A DNA stretch of 20,504 nucleotides, from contig JAGXAA010000009.1 in NCBI GenBank assembly GCA_018971765.1, positions 1-20,504 of the forward strand, read 5' to 3'. The stretch comes from Patescibacteria group bacterium (GTDB lineage Bacteria; Patescibacteriota; Minisyncoccia; Phycocordibacterales; GWA1-40-21). Positions 6,369-14,173 of this stretch are shown here, piece by piece (position 1 is the first letter of the stretch; every line of letters starts with the position of its first letter). The notes under the pieces were generated by a model. The model worked only from the letters and a program-made list of their open reading frames with translations, was not told the DNA's origin and did not search any database. Position numbers and translations under genes: made by a program.

Positions 6369-8393
6369 TTATTTATTCTTTTTAGAATTATTTTTGGTAA
6401 ATTTCTTATACCAATCCCTGACCTCTTTTTTAATATCGTTCTCCTCAACCGGTTCTTTGGACTTCGCAATCATAGCCTCAACCGCCATCCTGACATTGTT
6501 GGTTATCTGTTCTCTCATCGTCCTGTCCTTAATACTCATTATTCCCAAAACTTTCAGCTCCTTCATTATAATTTCAGCTATTTCTTCCTTGGTGAAAATT
6601 TTTTCTGCTGTTTCCTCATTCTCTTTATCCTCAATCTCTTCTTCAGTTTCGTCTTGATATTCTTCAATTTTACCTTCTGCCTTTTCCTTTTTTCTTCCCG
6701 GATAATCATGGTCTGGAAAAAGTTCATTGAGAGTTTTTCCGTCTTTTCGGCTTTCTGTTTTCCCTGTCGTATTTTTCAATCCCCAAACCTCATCCCGCGT
6801 TTCCTCCCATGTTTTTTTCTTTTCTCCTTCATCGTCGCTTCTATCTGCCGACGTATCTTCAAAATGTACTGACACGGTTACTCTACCATTTTCAAAATAT
6901 TTTACAGTTAAACTTCTTCCCCTATTTCCTATTTCATAATCAAAAGCATCATATATTCCTTCTTTTGGCGCTTGTTCTCTTGAGTTAATTTGATCAACTA
7001 TCTCCTTAAATTTTTCCAGAGACAAAGTTGGATCAAATAATTTGGTTATTTGTTCACCTTGGGCAGGAAATTTTTCTTTAAATCCTTCAAAAAAATGTTC
7101 GAATTTTTTAAATTTGTATTCATTACCGTGTTCATCATTTTCATCTCCTTTGGTATCAAAAGATTCTGTTCTACTTTTTTTATTTTCGGTCGATTTTTTC
7201 TCTGTCTTATTTTCTGTTTCCTTATCCTCCCATTTTTTATCTTTTCCGATTTCTTGCTTGGTTTTGCCGATATTGTTGACTCTGCTCAAAGTCGCTTCAA
7301 TTTCCTTTTTATTGTTTTTCAAAACTTCTAATTTAGACGAGAGAAGAGTTCTCTTTTCCCCATATTCTTTGGCCTGCGCGTCAAACGCCACTTTTTTGTC
7401 TTCAAATATTTTGACAACATCACTACTGACATCGCCCAACATGCTTAATTTTTTGGATTTTTTAATGTTTTCATCGCATTTTTTAATCTGCTCTTTTAAT
7501 TTAGATTCGTCATTTTTAACGAAATCCAGAGCTTCTTTCAAATCATTTTCAATTCCAATCGTTTCCTTCAGTCTGCCTTCAAGCGGCTCGCGGAATTTAT
7601 CCGTTTCTTCGGCGAGTTTTTCTTCTTTTTCTTTTATTTTTTCATTCATTTGATTTTCTTCTTCGTCCAGTTTTGCGGTCACTCTTTCTTTCTCTTCATT
7701 CGACATAGATTCGCTTAGCTCCAAAAGAGATTCTTTGCTCTTGACGTTTCTCTCCATAGCCTCCTTAAGCCCGACCAACTCCGCTCCATTTATTGCTTCC
7801 AATCGGCTGATCTCCGCTTCGCGTTTTTTACCAGCAGCTTCTATTTGTCCCTTTTCTGTCCTACCACTCCTGACTATTTTTATTATTTTTCCATCCACCC
7901 CATCAATGCCAAATGCCTTGACTGTATCCCGTTCGGATTTATCTTTTTTAAAATATCCGCGAATGTCTATAACACTGCTTTCAAGATATTCTCTTTCTTG
8001 ATTGTTACCCTGTCCAATCTTAAAAACTTTGCCCTCAATATCTTTATTTATTTTTGTTTTATCTAAAAGACCTCTATCCTTTGATTTAATGAGACCATAT
8101 TGTTCTTTGCTCAAACCAAACCTAGTGAAATTTTCAAATTTTTTCCAAAAACCGGCTTTAGCATAAGCTTCTTCATCAAACCTGTCATCTGGCTTGTCTA
8201 CCACTACGCGCGAATTTTCAAAATTTTCTTTTTTATAAAACTCGTCTTTAGAAAATTTATCCAGGCTGTCAAAAATATCCGCCTTCTCTTTTAAAAATTC
8301 GTCAATTTCCGACAAATAAAGTCCCTTTTCGGATTTATTTTCCGGAGATTCAAATTGTTGCTCTGATTTTTTGCCTTTTCCTTCAAAACTCAC
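6369..8393 (-). CDS. Large Lys/Glu-rich coiled-coil protein of unknown function
   Basis: A 674-residue protein I do not recognise. The N-terminal 150 residues look partly folded (a FWKKFENFTRFGLSKEQYG stretch near 80-100, then a short beta-rich segment). A long coiled coil spans about 165-390, rich in Glu, Lys, Leu and Ile. A low-complexity charged linker (390-425) follows, then a compact region (425-530), another acidic linker, and a helical C-terminus (600-674) with EEIAEIIMKELKVLG. No signal peptide or transmembrane helix is seen. The start is GTG at 8393; a TACAAT box (8403-8408) ends 9 bases upstream, so the leader would be very short. The small coiled-coil gene follows 14 bp downstream. 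The coding strand is A/T-richer than the ribosomal operon next to it. Structural or scaffold roles are possible, but I infer none. Confidence 0.85.
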   Translation of the reverse strand: MSFEGKGKKSEQQFESPENKSEKGLYLSEIDEFLKEKADIFDSLDKFSKDEFYKKENFENSRVVVDKPDDRFDEEAYAKAGFWKKFENFTRFGLSKEQYGLIKSKDRGLLDKTKINKDIEGKVFKIGQGNNQEREYLESSVIDIRGYFKKDKSERDTVKAFGIDGVDGKIIKIVRSGRTEKGQIEAAGKKREAEISRLEAINGAELVGLKEAMERNVKSKESLLELSESMSNEEKERVTAKLDEEENQMNEKIKEKEEKLAEETDKFREPLEGRLKETIGIENDLKEALDFVKNDESKLKEQIKKCDENIKKSKKLSMLGDVSSDVVKIFEDKKVAFDAQAKEYGEKRTLLSSKLEVLKNNKKEIEATLSRVNNIGKTKQEIGKDKKWEDKETENKTEKKSTENKKSRTESFDTKGDENDEHGNEYKFKKFEHFFEGFKEKFPAQGEQITKLFDPTLSLEKFKEIVDQINSREQAPKEGIYDAFDYEIGNRGRSLTVKYFENGRVTVSVHFEDTSADRSDDEGEKKKTWEETRDEVWGLKNTTGKTESRKDGKTLNELFPDHDYPGRKKEKAEGKIEEYQDETEEEIEDKENEETAEKIFTKEEIAEIIMKELKVLGIMSIKDRTMREQITNNVRMAVEAMIAKSKEPVEENDIKKEVRDWYKKFTKNNSKKNK

Positions 8394-8456
8394 GATATTT
8401 ATATTGTACTCCGAAATATTTTCCTCCGCTACAAAATTTCCTATTTAGAAACAATT

Positions 8457-9227
8457 CTACAATTTCGTCAAAATTTCCGCTTTTCCTTTTGTGATCAGGA
8501 TTGTATGCTCAAAATGGGCGCTTCGTTTGCCGTCCTTTGTCCGATAAGTGTAGCCGTCTTTGTCTAAAGTTATTTTTTCCGTTCCTTCGTTGAGCATCGG
8601 CTCAATCGCCAAAATCATCCCGGGCTTGAGTTTTTCGCCCGCGCCTCTCTTGCCGAAGTTCGGAACATAAGGATCTTCATGGACTTTGTGTCCGACGCCG
8701 TGTCCGGCAAGTTCTCTCACGATGCCGTAGCCGAATGAACGAACGAATCTTTCGATCGCAAAACCGATGTCGCCGATAGTATTGCCTCCGTTAGCCGCCT
8801 CTATTCCTTTCATCAAAGATTCCTTGCAGACTTCAATGAGTTTCCGCGCCGAATCGTCAACCTTGCCCACCGGCACGGTGACAGCCATATCTGTCATAAG
8901 TCCTTTATGAATCAATCCCATATCAAGCGACACAATATCGCCTTCTTTTAAAATCTTTCCGCCTTCGTTCGGTATCCCGTGCACAATCTCGTCATTGACG
9001 GAAACGCACAAAGACGCCGGGTAAGGGCGCTTCGCGCCGTAAGGCCTGTAATTTAAAAAAGCCGGTTTGTCTCCGCCGTCAACCGCCATTTTTTCCGCCA
9101 AATCATTAAGCTCAATCGAATTCACTCCCGCCGCGACCTTCTCTGAAATCACTTCCATTATTTTCGCCAACCTGCGTCCCCCCTCCCGCAAAATTTCTAT
9201 TTCCTCTTTTGTCTTTATGGTGATCAT
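8457..9227 (-). CDS. map: Methionine aminopeptidase, type I
   Basis: Removes the initiator Met from new proteins when the second residue is small; cytoplasmic, with a two-metal active site. All five metal ligands are visible: Asp102 (SLDMG), Asp113 (MTDMA), His176 (GHGVGH), Glu209 (AIEPM) and Glu240 (HFEHT); substrate-contact His83 (HGIPNE) and His183 are also present. Its 256 residues are normal for type I (about 250-265). It lies 14 bp after adk, the usual secY-adk-map order of the spc operon. The infA, rpmJ and rpsM genes that commonly follow are absent; an unrelated coiled-coil gene comes next. The start is ATG at 9227, without a clear Shine-Dalgarno. The call is firm. Confidence 0.97.
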   Translation of the reverse strand: MITIKTKEEIEILREGGRRLAKIMEVISEKVAAGVNSIELNDLAEKMAVDGGDKPAFLNYRPYGAKRPYPASLCVSVNDEIVHGIPNEGGKILKEGDIVSLDMGLIHKGLMTDMAVTVPVGKVDDSARKLIEVCKESLMKGIEAANGGNTIGDIGFAIERFVRSFGYGIVRELAGHGVGHKVHEDPYVPNFGKRGAGEKLKPGMILAIEPMLNEGTEKITLDKDGYTYRTKDGKRSAHFEHTILITKGKAEILTKL

Positions 9228-9241
9228 TTATTTCCGAATGC

Positions 9242-9832
9242 TTAAAAAGACAGTTTCTCCAAAATGTCCCGATGAACTTTTTCAATCGTCTGCTCGCCGT
9301 TTATTTCAAGAAAAACATATCTAGGATTGTTTCTGTAAAAATTTATGGCGGGCAGGACATCGGTTTCGTACCAGCTGAGTCTCGCTTTTATGTCATCACT
9401 GTTATCGTCAAATCTTCCTCTGCCTCTCAATCTTTCTATCGCCCACCCTTCGCTCGCAACAATAGAAACAAGGTAAGGTTTTTCCCTTTTATAAAAATCG
9501 AAAATCGAATCCAGCACTCCGGCTTCGTGAAATTTTCTCGGCGAACCGTCAACGATAAGATGCTCGTCCTCCTTGAAATTTTCCGCAAGCGCGCGAGACC
9601 ACATATAGACGGCCAGAAATTCGGGTGTCAGCCCTCCTCTGTCAAGAATTTTCCTTGAGAGTTTCTGGGTATAATTTCCGCCCTGAATGAATTTTCGGAA
9701 TTCAGCTCCCGTCTGCAGATAAAATACCTGTCTTTGCGGATCGATTTTGCTCAAATGCTCTTTAAGCAATTTGGCTTGCGTCCCTTTGCCGCACCCCGAT
9801 CTCCCGATGAAAATAAAATTTTGTGGCAACAT
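9242..9832 (-). CDS. adk: Adenylate kinase, short-lid form
   Basis: Catalyses ATP + AMP to 2 ADP. The P-loop GRSGCGKGT is at residues 10-18, the AMP-binding region holds LQTGAEFR (39-46), DGSPRKFHEA (95-104) stands for the usual DGFPRxxxQA, and RGRFDDN (138-144) carries the Arg and Asp residues of the ATP site. At 196 residues there is no room for the Zn-binding lid with four Cys, so this is a short-lid enzyme. The consensus Gln of the AMP loop appears to be Glu, which could shift nucleotide preference; a UMP/CMP kinase-like activity is a minor alternative. It sits between secY and map as in most bacteria. The ATG at 9832 follows a TTTTTAGC-type repeat instead of a Shine-Dalgarno. Confidence 0.93.
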   Translation of the reverse strand: MLPQNFIFIGRSGCGKGTQAKLLKEHLSKIDPQRQVFYLQTGAEFRKFIQGGNYTQKLSRKILDRGGLTPEFLAVYMWSRALAENFKEDEHLIVDGSPRKFHEAGVLDSIFDFYKREKPYLVSIVASEGWAIERLRGRGRFDDNSDDIKARLSWYETDVLPAINFYRNNPRYVFLEINGEQTIEKVHRDILEKLSF

Positions 9833-9834
9833 TT

Positions 9835-9945
9835 TTTAGCTTTTTAGCTTGTAGCTTATTAGCTTTTTAGGAAGATTTTAGGAAGAGGTTGTTATGAAAT
9901 CTTTCTCTTGTCTAAAAAGCTAGATAGCTACTTCCTACTTTCCTT
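9835..9945. repeat. TAGC/TAGG-type inverted repeat (secY/adk spacer)
   Basis: Variant of the TAGG arrays: units such as TTTTTAGC, TTGTAGC and TTATTAGC on the left, and the complementary CTAAAAAGCTAGATAGCTA on the right, with a pyrimidine-rich centre. The arms pair imperfectly. Confidence 0.7.
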
Positions 9946-9947
9946 CC

Positions 9948-11219
9948 TTAGTACTCCCTCATCGAAATCTGCGCTTCTATCTTTTTAACTAGATCAATGA
10001 CGACTGAAACTACGATGAGAAGAGCTGTGCCTCCGATAGCCAAGGAAGTTATTCCCGTAAGATAACGCATTACCAAAGGCAAGACGGCGATGAAACCGAG
10101 GAAAAGCGCGCCGACCAGCGTTATTCTCGTTACAATCTTAGCAATGTATTCCGAAGTGGATTGACCCGGGCGAACTCCCGATATGAAAGCCCCGCTTTTC
10201 TGCAGATTGCCAGAAATATTTTCGGGGTCAAAAGTGACGGCGGTGTAGAAGTAAGTGAAGATGAACACGAGAATAAAATAAGAGACGGCATAAAACCAGC
10301 CATTGGAAAGAATCCCCAAAGCGAATTGCGATACCGATCTCAAAAGCTCATTGTTCGCGGTCTCAAGAAATTTGAAAATCATTTGGGGAAACAGAAGTAT
10401 GGATAGGGCGAAAATAATCGGTATGACGCCGGCCTGATTGACGCGAAGCGGCAGATAAGTGGAAATTCCTCCGTAGACTTTCATTCCCCGAACCCTCTTC
10501 GCGTAAGTGATGGGTATCGGCCGCTCCGCTTCCGTGACAACGACAACTCCGAAAACCACAGCCAAACTGGCGGCTAAAAATCCCGCGTAAAGAGGAATTT
10601 GAGCCGCATTGAAGACATAGAGGTTTTGGCTGATTGCTGACGGCAGACCGGCGACGATGCCGGCGAAGATGATAAGCGATGTTCCGTTTCCGATTCCAAA
10701 CTCGGTTATAAGCTCTCCCACCCACATTAAAAGGACCGAGCCCGCCACTATCACAGCCAAACTCGTCAATAACGATAAAGGACTGGTTTGGGTGATAATT
10801 CCTTGTTTTTGAAGCAGAGTCATAAAGCTGAAGCCTTGAATAAGAGCCAAGGGAATCGTGAGAAGTCTCGAATACTGGGCGAAGCGCGCTCTGCCCGCCT
10901 CGCCCTCTTCGTGGTAAAGCGCTTTGAGCTTGGGAGACATCATTGTCATAAGCTGCATAATGATTGACGCCGTGATGTAAGGTCCGACGCCAAGCATCAC
11001 TATGGAAAGTTTGGAAAGCCCGCCTCCTGAAAATATGTTCAGCAATCCGAAAAATTGATTGCCGCTGAAAAATTGCTGGAGCTTGGCTGCGTCAATTCCC
11101 GGAATGGGAATGGTGGCAAACAAACGAAAAACCACCAAAGCCGCCAAAGCGAATATTACTCGCTTTCTGATAGCTTTGTCTTTGAAAATCATCTGAATCT
11201 TGTTTATAAAATCGTTCAT
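9948..11219 (-). CDS. secY: Protein translocase subunit SecY
   Basis: Forms the membrane channel of the Sec system with SecE and SecG, for export and membrane insertion of proteins. At 423 residues it has the normal length and the expected ten hydrophobic segments. The N-terminal part includes the plug region after the first helix (IPGIDAAKLQQFF), and the cytosolic loops carry typical strings such as ITEFGIGNGTSLIIFAGI, RVRGMKVYGG and RVNQAGVIPIIFA, with RPGQSTSEYI late in the protein. Gene order L15-SecY-Adk-Map is conserved. The ATG at 11219 is separated from L15 by a 41-bp spacer made of TTTAGG-like units, with no Shine-Dalgarno; translational coupling is plausible. The call is firm. Confidence 0.98.
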   Translation of the reverse strand: MNDFINKIQMIFKDKAIRKRVIFALAALVVFRLFATIPIPGIDAAKLQQFFSGNQFFGLLNIFSGGGLSKLSIVMLGVGPYITASIIMQLMTMMSPKLKALYHEEGEAGRARFAQYSRLLTIPLALIQGFSFMTLLQKQGIITQTSPLSLLTSLAVIVAGSVLLMWVGELITEFGIGNGTSLIIFAGIVAGLPSAISQNLYVFNAAQIPLYAGFLAASLAVVFGVVVVTEAERPIPITYAKRVRGMKVYGGISTYLPLRVNQAGVIPIIFALSILLFPQMIFKFLETANNELLRSVSQFALGILSNGWFYAVSYFILVFIFTYFYTAVTFDPENISGNLQKSGAFISGVRPGQSTSEYIAKIVTRITLVGALFLGFIAVLPLVMRYLTGITSLAIGGTALLIVVSVVIDLVKKIEAQISMREY

Positions 11220-11258
11220 TTTTAGGTTTAAGGTTTAAGGTTTAGCGCCTATAACCTC
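11220..11258. repeat. Short TAGG-type repeat (L15/SecY spacer)
   Basis: TTTTAGG, TTTAAGG, TTTAAGG and TTTAGCG units followed by CCTATAACC; the shortest member of the family. It fills the spacer completely. Confidence 0.7.
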
Positions 11259-11260
11259 CT

Positions 11261-11695
11261 TCATTTCACCGTCCCTCCCGCTTTTTCAATTTTCGCTTTT
11301 GCCTCTCCGGATACGGCGCATCCTGAAACATTGACAATCTTGGTTATCTCTCCCGCCGCGAGAATTTTCACTTTCGGGTTTTTGCCTTTGTATAACTCTA
11401 TGACTTTCATCTTTGCAAGAGAAGAAGGATTTACCGCGCCGCCGCTTGAAAACGCTTTTTCAATCGCCTTCAAATTGACAGGCCAAACGCCGTATTGCTT
11501 GATGGTATTAAATCTGTAGCCTCGCATTTTGGGAATTTTTTTGATGACATCTCTCATCTCCGGCCTCTTCTTCCTTCCCGCTCTCGCGTTCTGGCCTTTC
11601 GTTCCTCGGCCAGAGGTCTTCCCTCTTTTCCCGCCTCGCCCGACGCGGGCGCTTTTATAATTCGGATTTTTTCTTTTTAGATTATGTGTTTGCAT
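11261..11695 (-). CDS. rplO: 50S ribosomal protein L15
   Basis: Large-subunit protein uL15. The N-terminal glycine- and basic-rich tail (GRGGKRGKTSGRGTKGQNAR, residues about 19-38) that threads into 23S rRNA is clear, and the C-terminal globular domain ends with the usual KIEKAGGTVK. Its 144 residues are normal. In most bacteria rpmD (L30) lies between S5 and L15; here that 170-bp space holds only a long hairpin element. The start is ATG at 11695, with no Shine-Dalgarno. Confidence 0.98.
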   Translation of the reverse strand: MQTHNLKRKNPNYKSARVGRGGKRGKTSGRGTKGQNARAGRKKRPEMRDVIKKIPKMRGYRFNTIKQYGVWPVNLKAIEKAFSSGGAVNPSSLAKMKVIELYKGKNPKVKILAAGEITKIVNVSGCAVSGEAKAKIEKAGGTVK

Positions 11696-11711
11696 ACTTT
11701 TTAAATTATCT

Positions 11712-11810
11712 GAATTACGAAACGGAAAAATTTATGATCTGAGCAAAGACACCTCAAAATACAAAGAGTTTTTGCGACCCGAGGATCTAAATTTTTCCGT
11801 TTCGTAATTC
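11712..11810. repeat. Long hairpin element with conserved loop, copy 2
   Basis: The arms GAATTACGAAACGG... (11712-11740) and their complement (11783-11810) pair over about 28 positions with one bulged T. The loop keeps TGAGCAAA near the left arm and TTTTTGCGACCCGAGGA near the right arm, both shared with copy 1 at 1551-1651. Arm positions that differ between copies (for example T-A against C-G, and C-G against G-C) change on both sides together. It occupies the place where rpmD would be, between S5 and L15, in the same orientation relative to the downstream gene as copy 1. Confidence 0.82.
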
Positions 11811-11865
11811 ATAGTAAATTATTGAAGTGATTTCTGATTAACGATTTTGCGTCTATTGAAAACAG

Positions 11866-12561
11866 TCACTCGGATTTTTTAGCGGCGGATTCTTCCTTGC
11901 CGTCCTTCGCTCCTTCATTTGATAACGGCGTTTTGTTCATATCCTTATCGCCTTTATTGCCGCTTACCTTTCGGAGCGCGGCCACCGCGGCTCTCGCTAT
12001 ATTAAGGCTATTTTTGGACACGGACAGAATTTTCGCCGACACGTCTTTTATGCCGGCAAGATCAAGGACATTTCTTGCCGCGCTTCCGGCGATGACGCCT
12101 CTTCCCGGCGCCGGACGAATAATAATGCGCGCGCTGGAATATTTGGCGTCCACCTCATGGCGAATGGACATTGATTTCGTCAAATTGACGGTAATCATAT
12201 TTTTCTTGGCGTTCCTGGTGGCTTTCTCTATGGCAAGCGCCGTGTCTCCGGCTTTGCCTATGCCGACTCCGACCGAGCCCTTTCTGTTCCCCACGATGAT
12301 GGCGACACTGAAACTGAATCTTCTTCCTCCTGAAACCACTCTGGCGACTCTTCTGATGTTTATGAGCTTGTTGTCAAATTCCGGCTTGACGCGCTGAACC
12401 CTTCCGCCCGTTTTTCTGGCGTTCTTTGCTCTTTCTCTGCCAAATCCCGAAAACGGCTTCATTTCTTCTTTCGGGGTTTCAGCGGATTTAAGTCCTTCGC
12501 CGATTTGCAAACCATTCGCGAGATCCGCTTCATTGATTATTTTTTTTTCTTCTTGATCCAT
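11866..12561 (-). CDS. rpsE: 30S ribosomal protein S5, with extended ends
   Basis: Small-subunit protein uS5, involved in decoding accuracy and mRNA entry. The core is clear: an N-terminal double-stranded-RNA-like domain (FDNKLINIRRVARVVSGGRR, then FSFSVAIIVGNRKGSVGVGIGKA) and a C-terminal domain with RPAPGRGVIAGSAARNVLDLAGI. At 231 residues it is about 65 longer than the E. coli protein. An acidic/basic extension precedes the core (residues 1-55) and a charged tail follows it (about 205-231). I start at ATG 12561; a TTG three codons upstream is possible. The spacer to L18 (12562-12639) carries no TAGG repeat, unlike the neighbouring spacers. Confidence 0.96.
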   Translation of the reverse strand: MDQEEKKIINEADLANGLQIGEGLKSAETPKEEMKPFSGFGRERAKNARKTGGRVQRVKPEFDNKLINIRRVARVVSGGRRFSFSVAIIVGNRKGSVGVGIGKAGDTALAIEKATRNAKKNMITVNLTKSMSIRHEVDAKYSSARIIIRPAPGRGVIAGSAARNVLDLAGIKDVSAKILSVSKNSLNIARAAVAALRKVSGNKGDKDMNKTPLSNEGAKDGKEESAAKKSE

Positions 12562-12639
12562 ATGTTTCAATCTAAATAAAATCTTATTTGTTTCTTCTTA
12601 TTTTATCATTTTTTCTTTCTTGGCTCATGCTTCTTATCG

Positions 12640-12990
12640 TTAAAATTCAAGACCTCCCTCTCTCGCGCCTTCAGCCAAGGCCTTGACTCTGCCCGCGTAT
12701 TTGAAACCGCCTCGGTCAAAAACAATTTTATTTATCTTTTTGGCTTCCGCCGCTTTGGCCAACTGTTTCCCCGTCTCTCGCGATCTCTCGACGAATGTCT
12801 TGCCTTTAACTTTGGCGGATGACATTGAAACAATAGTATTTTTAAGAGAATCGTCAATAAGCTGGGCGTATATGTATTTATTAGACCTGTAAACGGAAAG
12901 GCGGGGTATTGATGACGTGCCGCTCGCTTTGGCGCGTATTCTCTTGCGCCTTCTTTCAATTCTTTGTTTTTTTATTTTTGATTTGTTCAT
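12640..12990 (-). CDS. rplR: 50S ribosomal protein L18
   Basis: Large-subunit protein uL18, which binds 5S rRNA. The 116-residue sequence has the basic N-terminus (KQRIERRRKRIRAK), PRLSVYRSNKYIYAQLIDD and the C-terminal FDRGGFKYAGRVKALAEGAREGGLEF that define the family. The frame stays open 16 codons upstream to 13038, but those codons are only the TAGG-type spacer repeat, so the ATG at 12990 is the right start and gives the normal length. It lies between L6 and S5 in canonical order. Confidence 0.98.
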   Translation of the reverse strand: MNKSKIKKQRIERRRKRIRAKASGTSSIPRLSVYRSNKYIYAQLIDDSLKNTIVSMSSAKVKGKTFVERSRETGKQLAKAAEAKKINKIVFDRGGFKYAGRVKALAEGAREGGLEF

Positions 12991-12992
12991 TT

Positions 12993-13056
12993 TATTAGGT
13001 TTTAGGTTTTTTAGGAATTTACCCCTATAACCTAACACCCATAAACTAAAACCTAA
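12993..13056. repeat. TAGG-type inverted repeat (L6/L18 spacer)
   Basis: TATTAGG, TTTTAGG and TTTTTTAGG units on the left, the centre AATTTACCCC, then CCTATAACCTAACACCC and CTAAAACCTAA on the right. The arms pair imperfectly. Confidence 0.8.
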
Positions 13057-13057
13057 T

Positions 13058-13591
13058 TTATACCGACTTCTTCCCCTCTTTTCTTCTCACGACCTCATCT
13101 TCGTATCTTATGCCCTTGCCTTTATACGGCTCCGGTTTTTTCATATCCCTTATTTTCGCCACGAATTGACCGACCTTCTCATTGTCAATCCCCGACACCG
13201 CGATGACATTTTTTTCCGCCGTCACTTTCAACCCTTTCGGTATCTTGATTTTTACCGGATGTGAAAATCCCAGACTCATCACAAGCTCCTCTCCTTTCAC
13301 GTCAGATTTGTAGCCTATGCCTTCGACGATAAGTTTTTTCTCAAACGGCTTATGAACGCCGGCAATCATATTGATAATATGGGACGCGTAAGTCCCCCAG
13401 AGCGCCAAAACATCCAAAGAATTTCTTTTTGGATTGAGGGTAATCTTGCCGCCGGCGATTTCAATTTTTATTTCCGGCTTGAAAATTCGGGACAATTCTC
13501 CCAGCGGACCTTTCACGGACAAAATACCGTCCGAAAATGCCACTTCGGTCTTGGGCGCTATCTCTATTATTTTTTTTCCTATTCTTGACAT
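13058..13591 (-). CDS. rplF: 50S ribosomal protein L6
   Basis: Large-subunit protein uL6, near the factor-binding site. The N-terminus MSRIGKKIIEI and the C-terminal signature PEPYKGKGIRYEDEVVRRKEGK are diagnostic; the two tandem L6 folds span about 10-80 and 85-165. Its 177 residues are normal. It lies between S8 and L18. The ATG at 13591 directly follows a TTTTAGG array, with no Shine-Dalgarno. Confidence 0.98.
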   Translation of the reverse strand: MSRIGKKIIEIAPKTEVAFSDGILSVKGPLGELSRIFKPEIKIEIAGGKITLNPKRNSLDVLALWGTYASHIINMIAGVHKPFEKKLIVEGIGYKSDVKGEELVMSLGFSHPVKIKIPKGLKVTAEKNVIAVSGIDNEKVGQFVAKIRDMKKPEPYKGKGIRYEDEVVRRKEGKKSV

Positions 13592-13593
13592 TG

Positions 13594-13689
13594 TTTTAGG
13601 TTTTAGGTTTTAGGTGCTAGGTTATAGGTTTTGAGGATTAAGAAATTAATTTCTTCCCTGCAACCTAAGACCTAGCGCCTATAACCTAA
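13594..13689. repeat. TAGG-type inverted repeat (S8/L6 spacer)
   Basis: The left arm has TTTTAGG, TTTTAGG, TGCTAGG and TTATAGG units; the centre is AAATTAATTTCTTCCCTG; the right arm is CAACCTAAGACCTAGCGCC and CTATAACCTAA. The centre string is shared with the S14/S8 spacer. The array fills the gap between the two cistrons. Confidence 0.88.
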
Positions 13690-13690
13690 T

Positions 13691-14077
13691 TCACCATATT
13701 TTAAACAGCACTTCCCCTCCGACTTTTTCCTTCGCCGCCTGTTTGTCGGTGAGAATTCCTTTGTTGGTGGAAAGAATCGCTCGACCGAATCCGTTTTTGA
13801 AAGGCCGAAGCAGGCTTGATTTTTGATAAATCCTTTTGGAAAATTTTGAAATTCTTTGAACCCCTTGCACTTTCGGCTTGTCATCCTCATACAGGATTCC
13901 TATTTCAAGCATTTTGTTATTCGATCTTTTCTTTTTTGAAACCGACTTTACATAAGCTTCTTTCAGCAAGACGTTCGCTATCGCCTCTTTCAATTTGGAA
14001 TATGGCAACGCGATAGAGTCCTTGCCGGCATTTCCGGCGTTCTTTATTCCTATTATCATATTTGCGATTGAGTCCAT
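13691..14077 (-). CDS. rpsH: 30S ribosomal protein S8
   Basis: Small-subunit protein uS8, a primary 16S rRNA binder and, in E. coli, the translational repressor of the spc operon. The sequence opens MDSIANMIIGIKNA, carries RISKFSKRIYQKSS in the middle and the STNKGILTDKQAAKEKVGGEVLFKIW C-terminus of the family. Its 128 residues are normal. It lies between S14 and L6. Whether S8 regulates this operon cannot be told; the spacers show TAGG repeats rather than an obvious S8-binding mimic. Confidence 0.98.
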   Translation of the reverse strand: MDSIANMIIGIKNAGNAGKDSIALPYSKLKEAIANVLLKEAYVKSVSKKKRSNNKMLEIGILYEDDKPKVQGVQRISKFSKRIYQKSSLLRPFKNGFGRAILSTNKGILTDKQAAKEKVGGEVLFKIW

Positions 14078-14078
14078 T

Positions 14079-14171
14079 GTTTTAGGTTTTAGGTTTTAGG
14101 TTTTAGGTTTTAGGTTTCAGATTGAAAATTAATTTCTTCCCTAAAACCTAATGCCTACAAACTAAAACCTA
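14079..14171. repeat. TAGG-type inverted repeat (S14/S8 spacer)
   Basis: Five perfect tandem TTTTAGG units (from about 14079), then TTTCAG, the shared centre AAATTAATTTCTTCCCT, and a right arm CTAAAACCTAATGCC...CTAAAACCTA. This is the clearest heptanucleotide array in the window and shows the 7-base period directly. Confidence 0.9.
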
Positions 14172-14173
14172 GC

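Noticed and set aside
11696..11865. A hidden rpmD (L30) gene between L15 and S5
   Set aside because: No frame of suitable length or L30-like sequence; the space is taken by the hairpin element.
12991..13038. N-terminal extension of L18 by 16 residues
   Set aside because: It is translated TAGG-type spacer repeat; the ATG at 12990 gives the normal protein.
13594..14171. CRISPR array
   Set aside because: The repeat unit is only 7 bases, tandem without spacers, and inverted around a centre; no cas genes.
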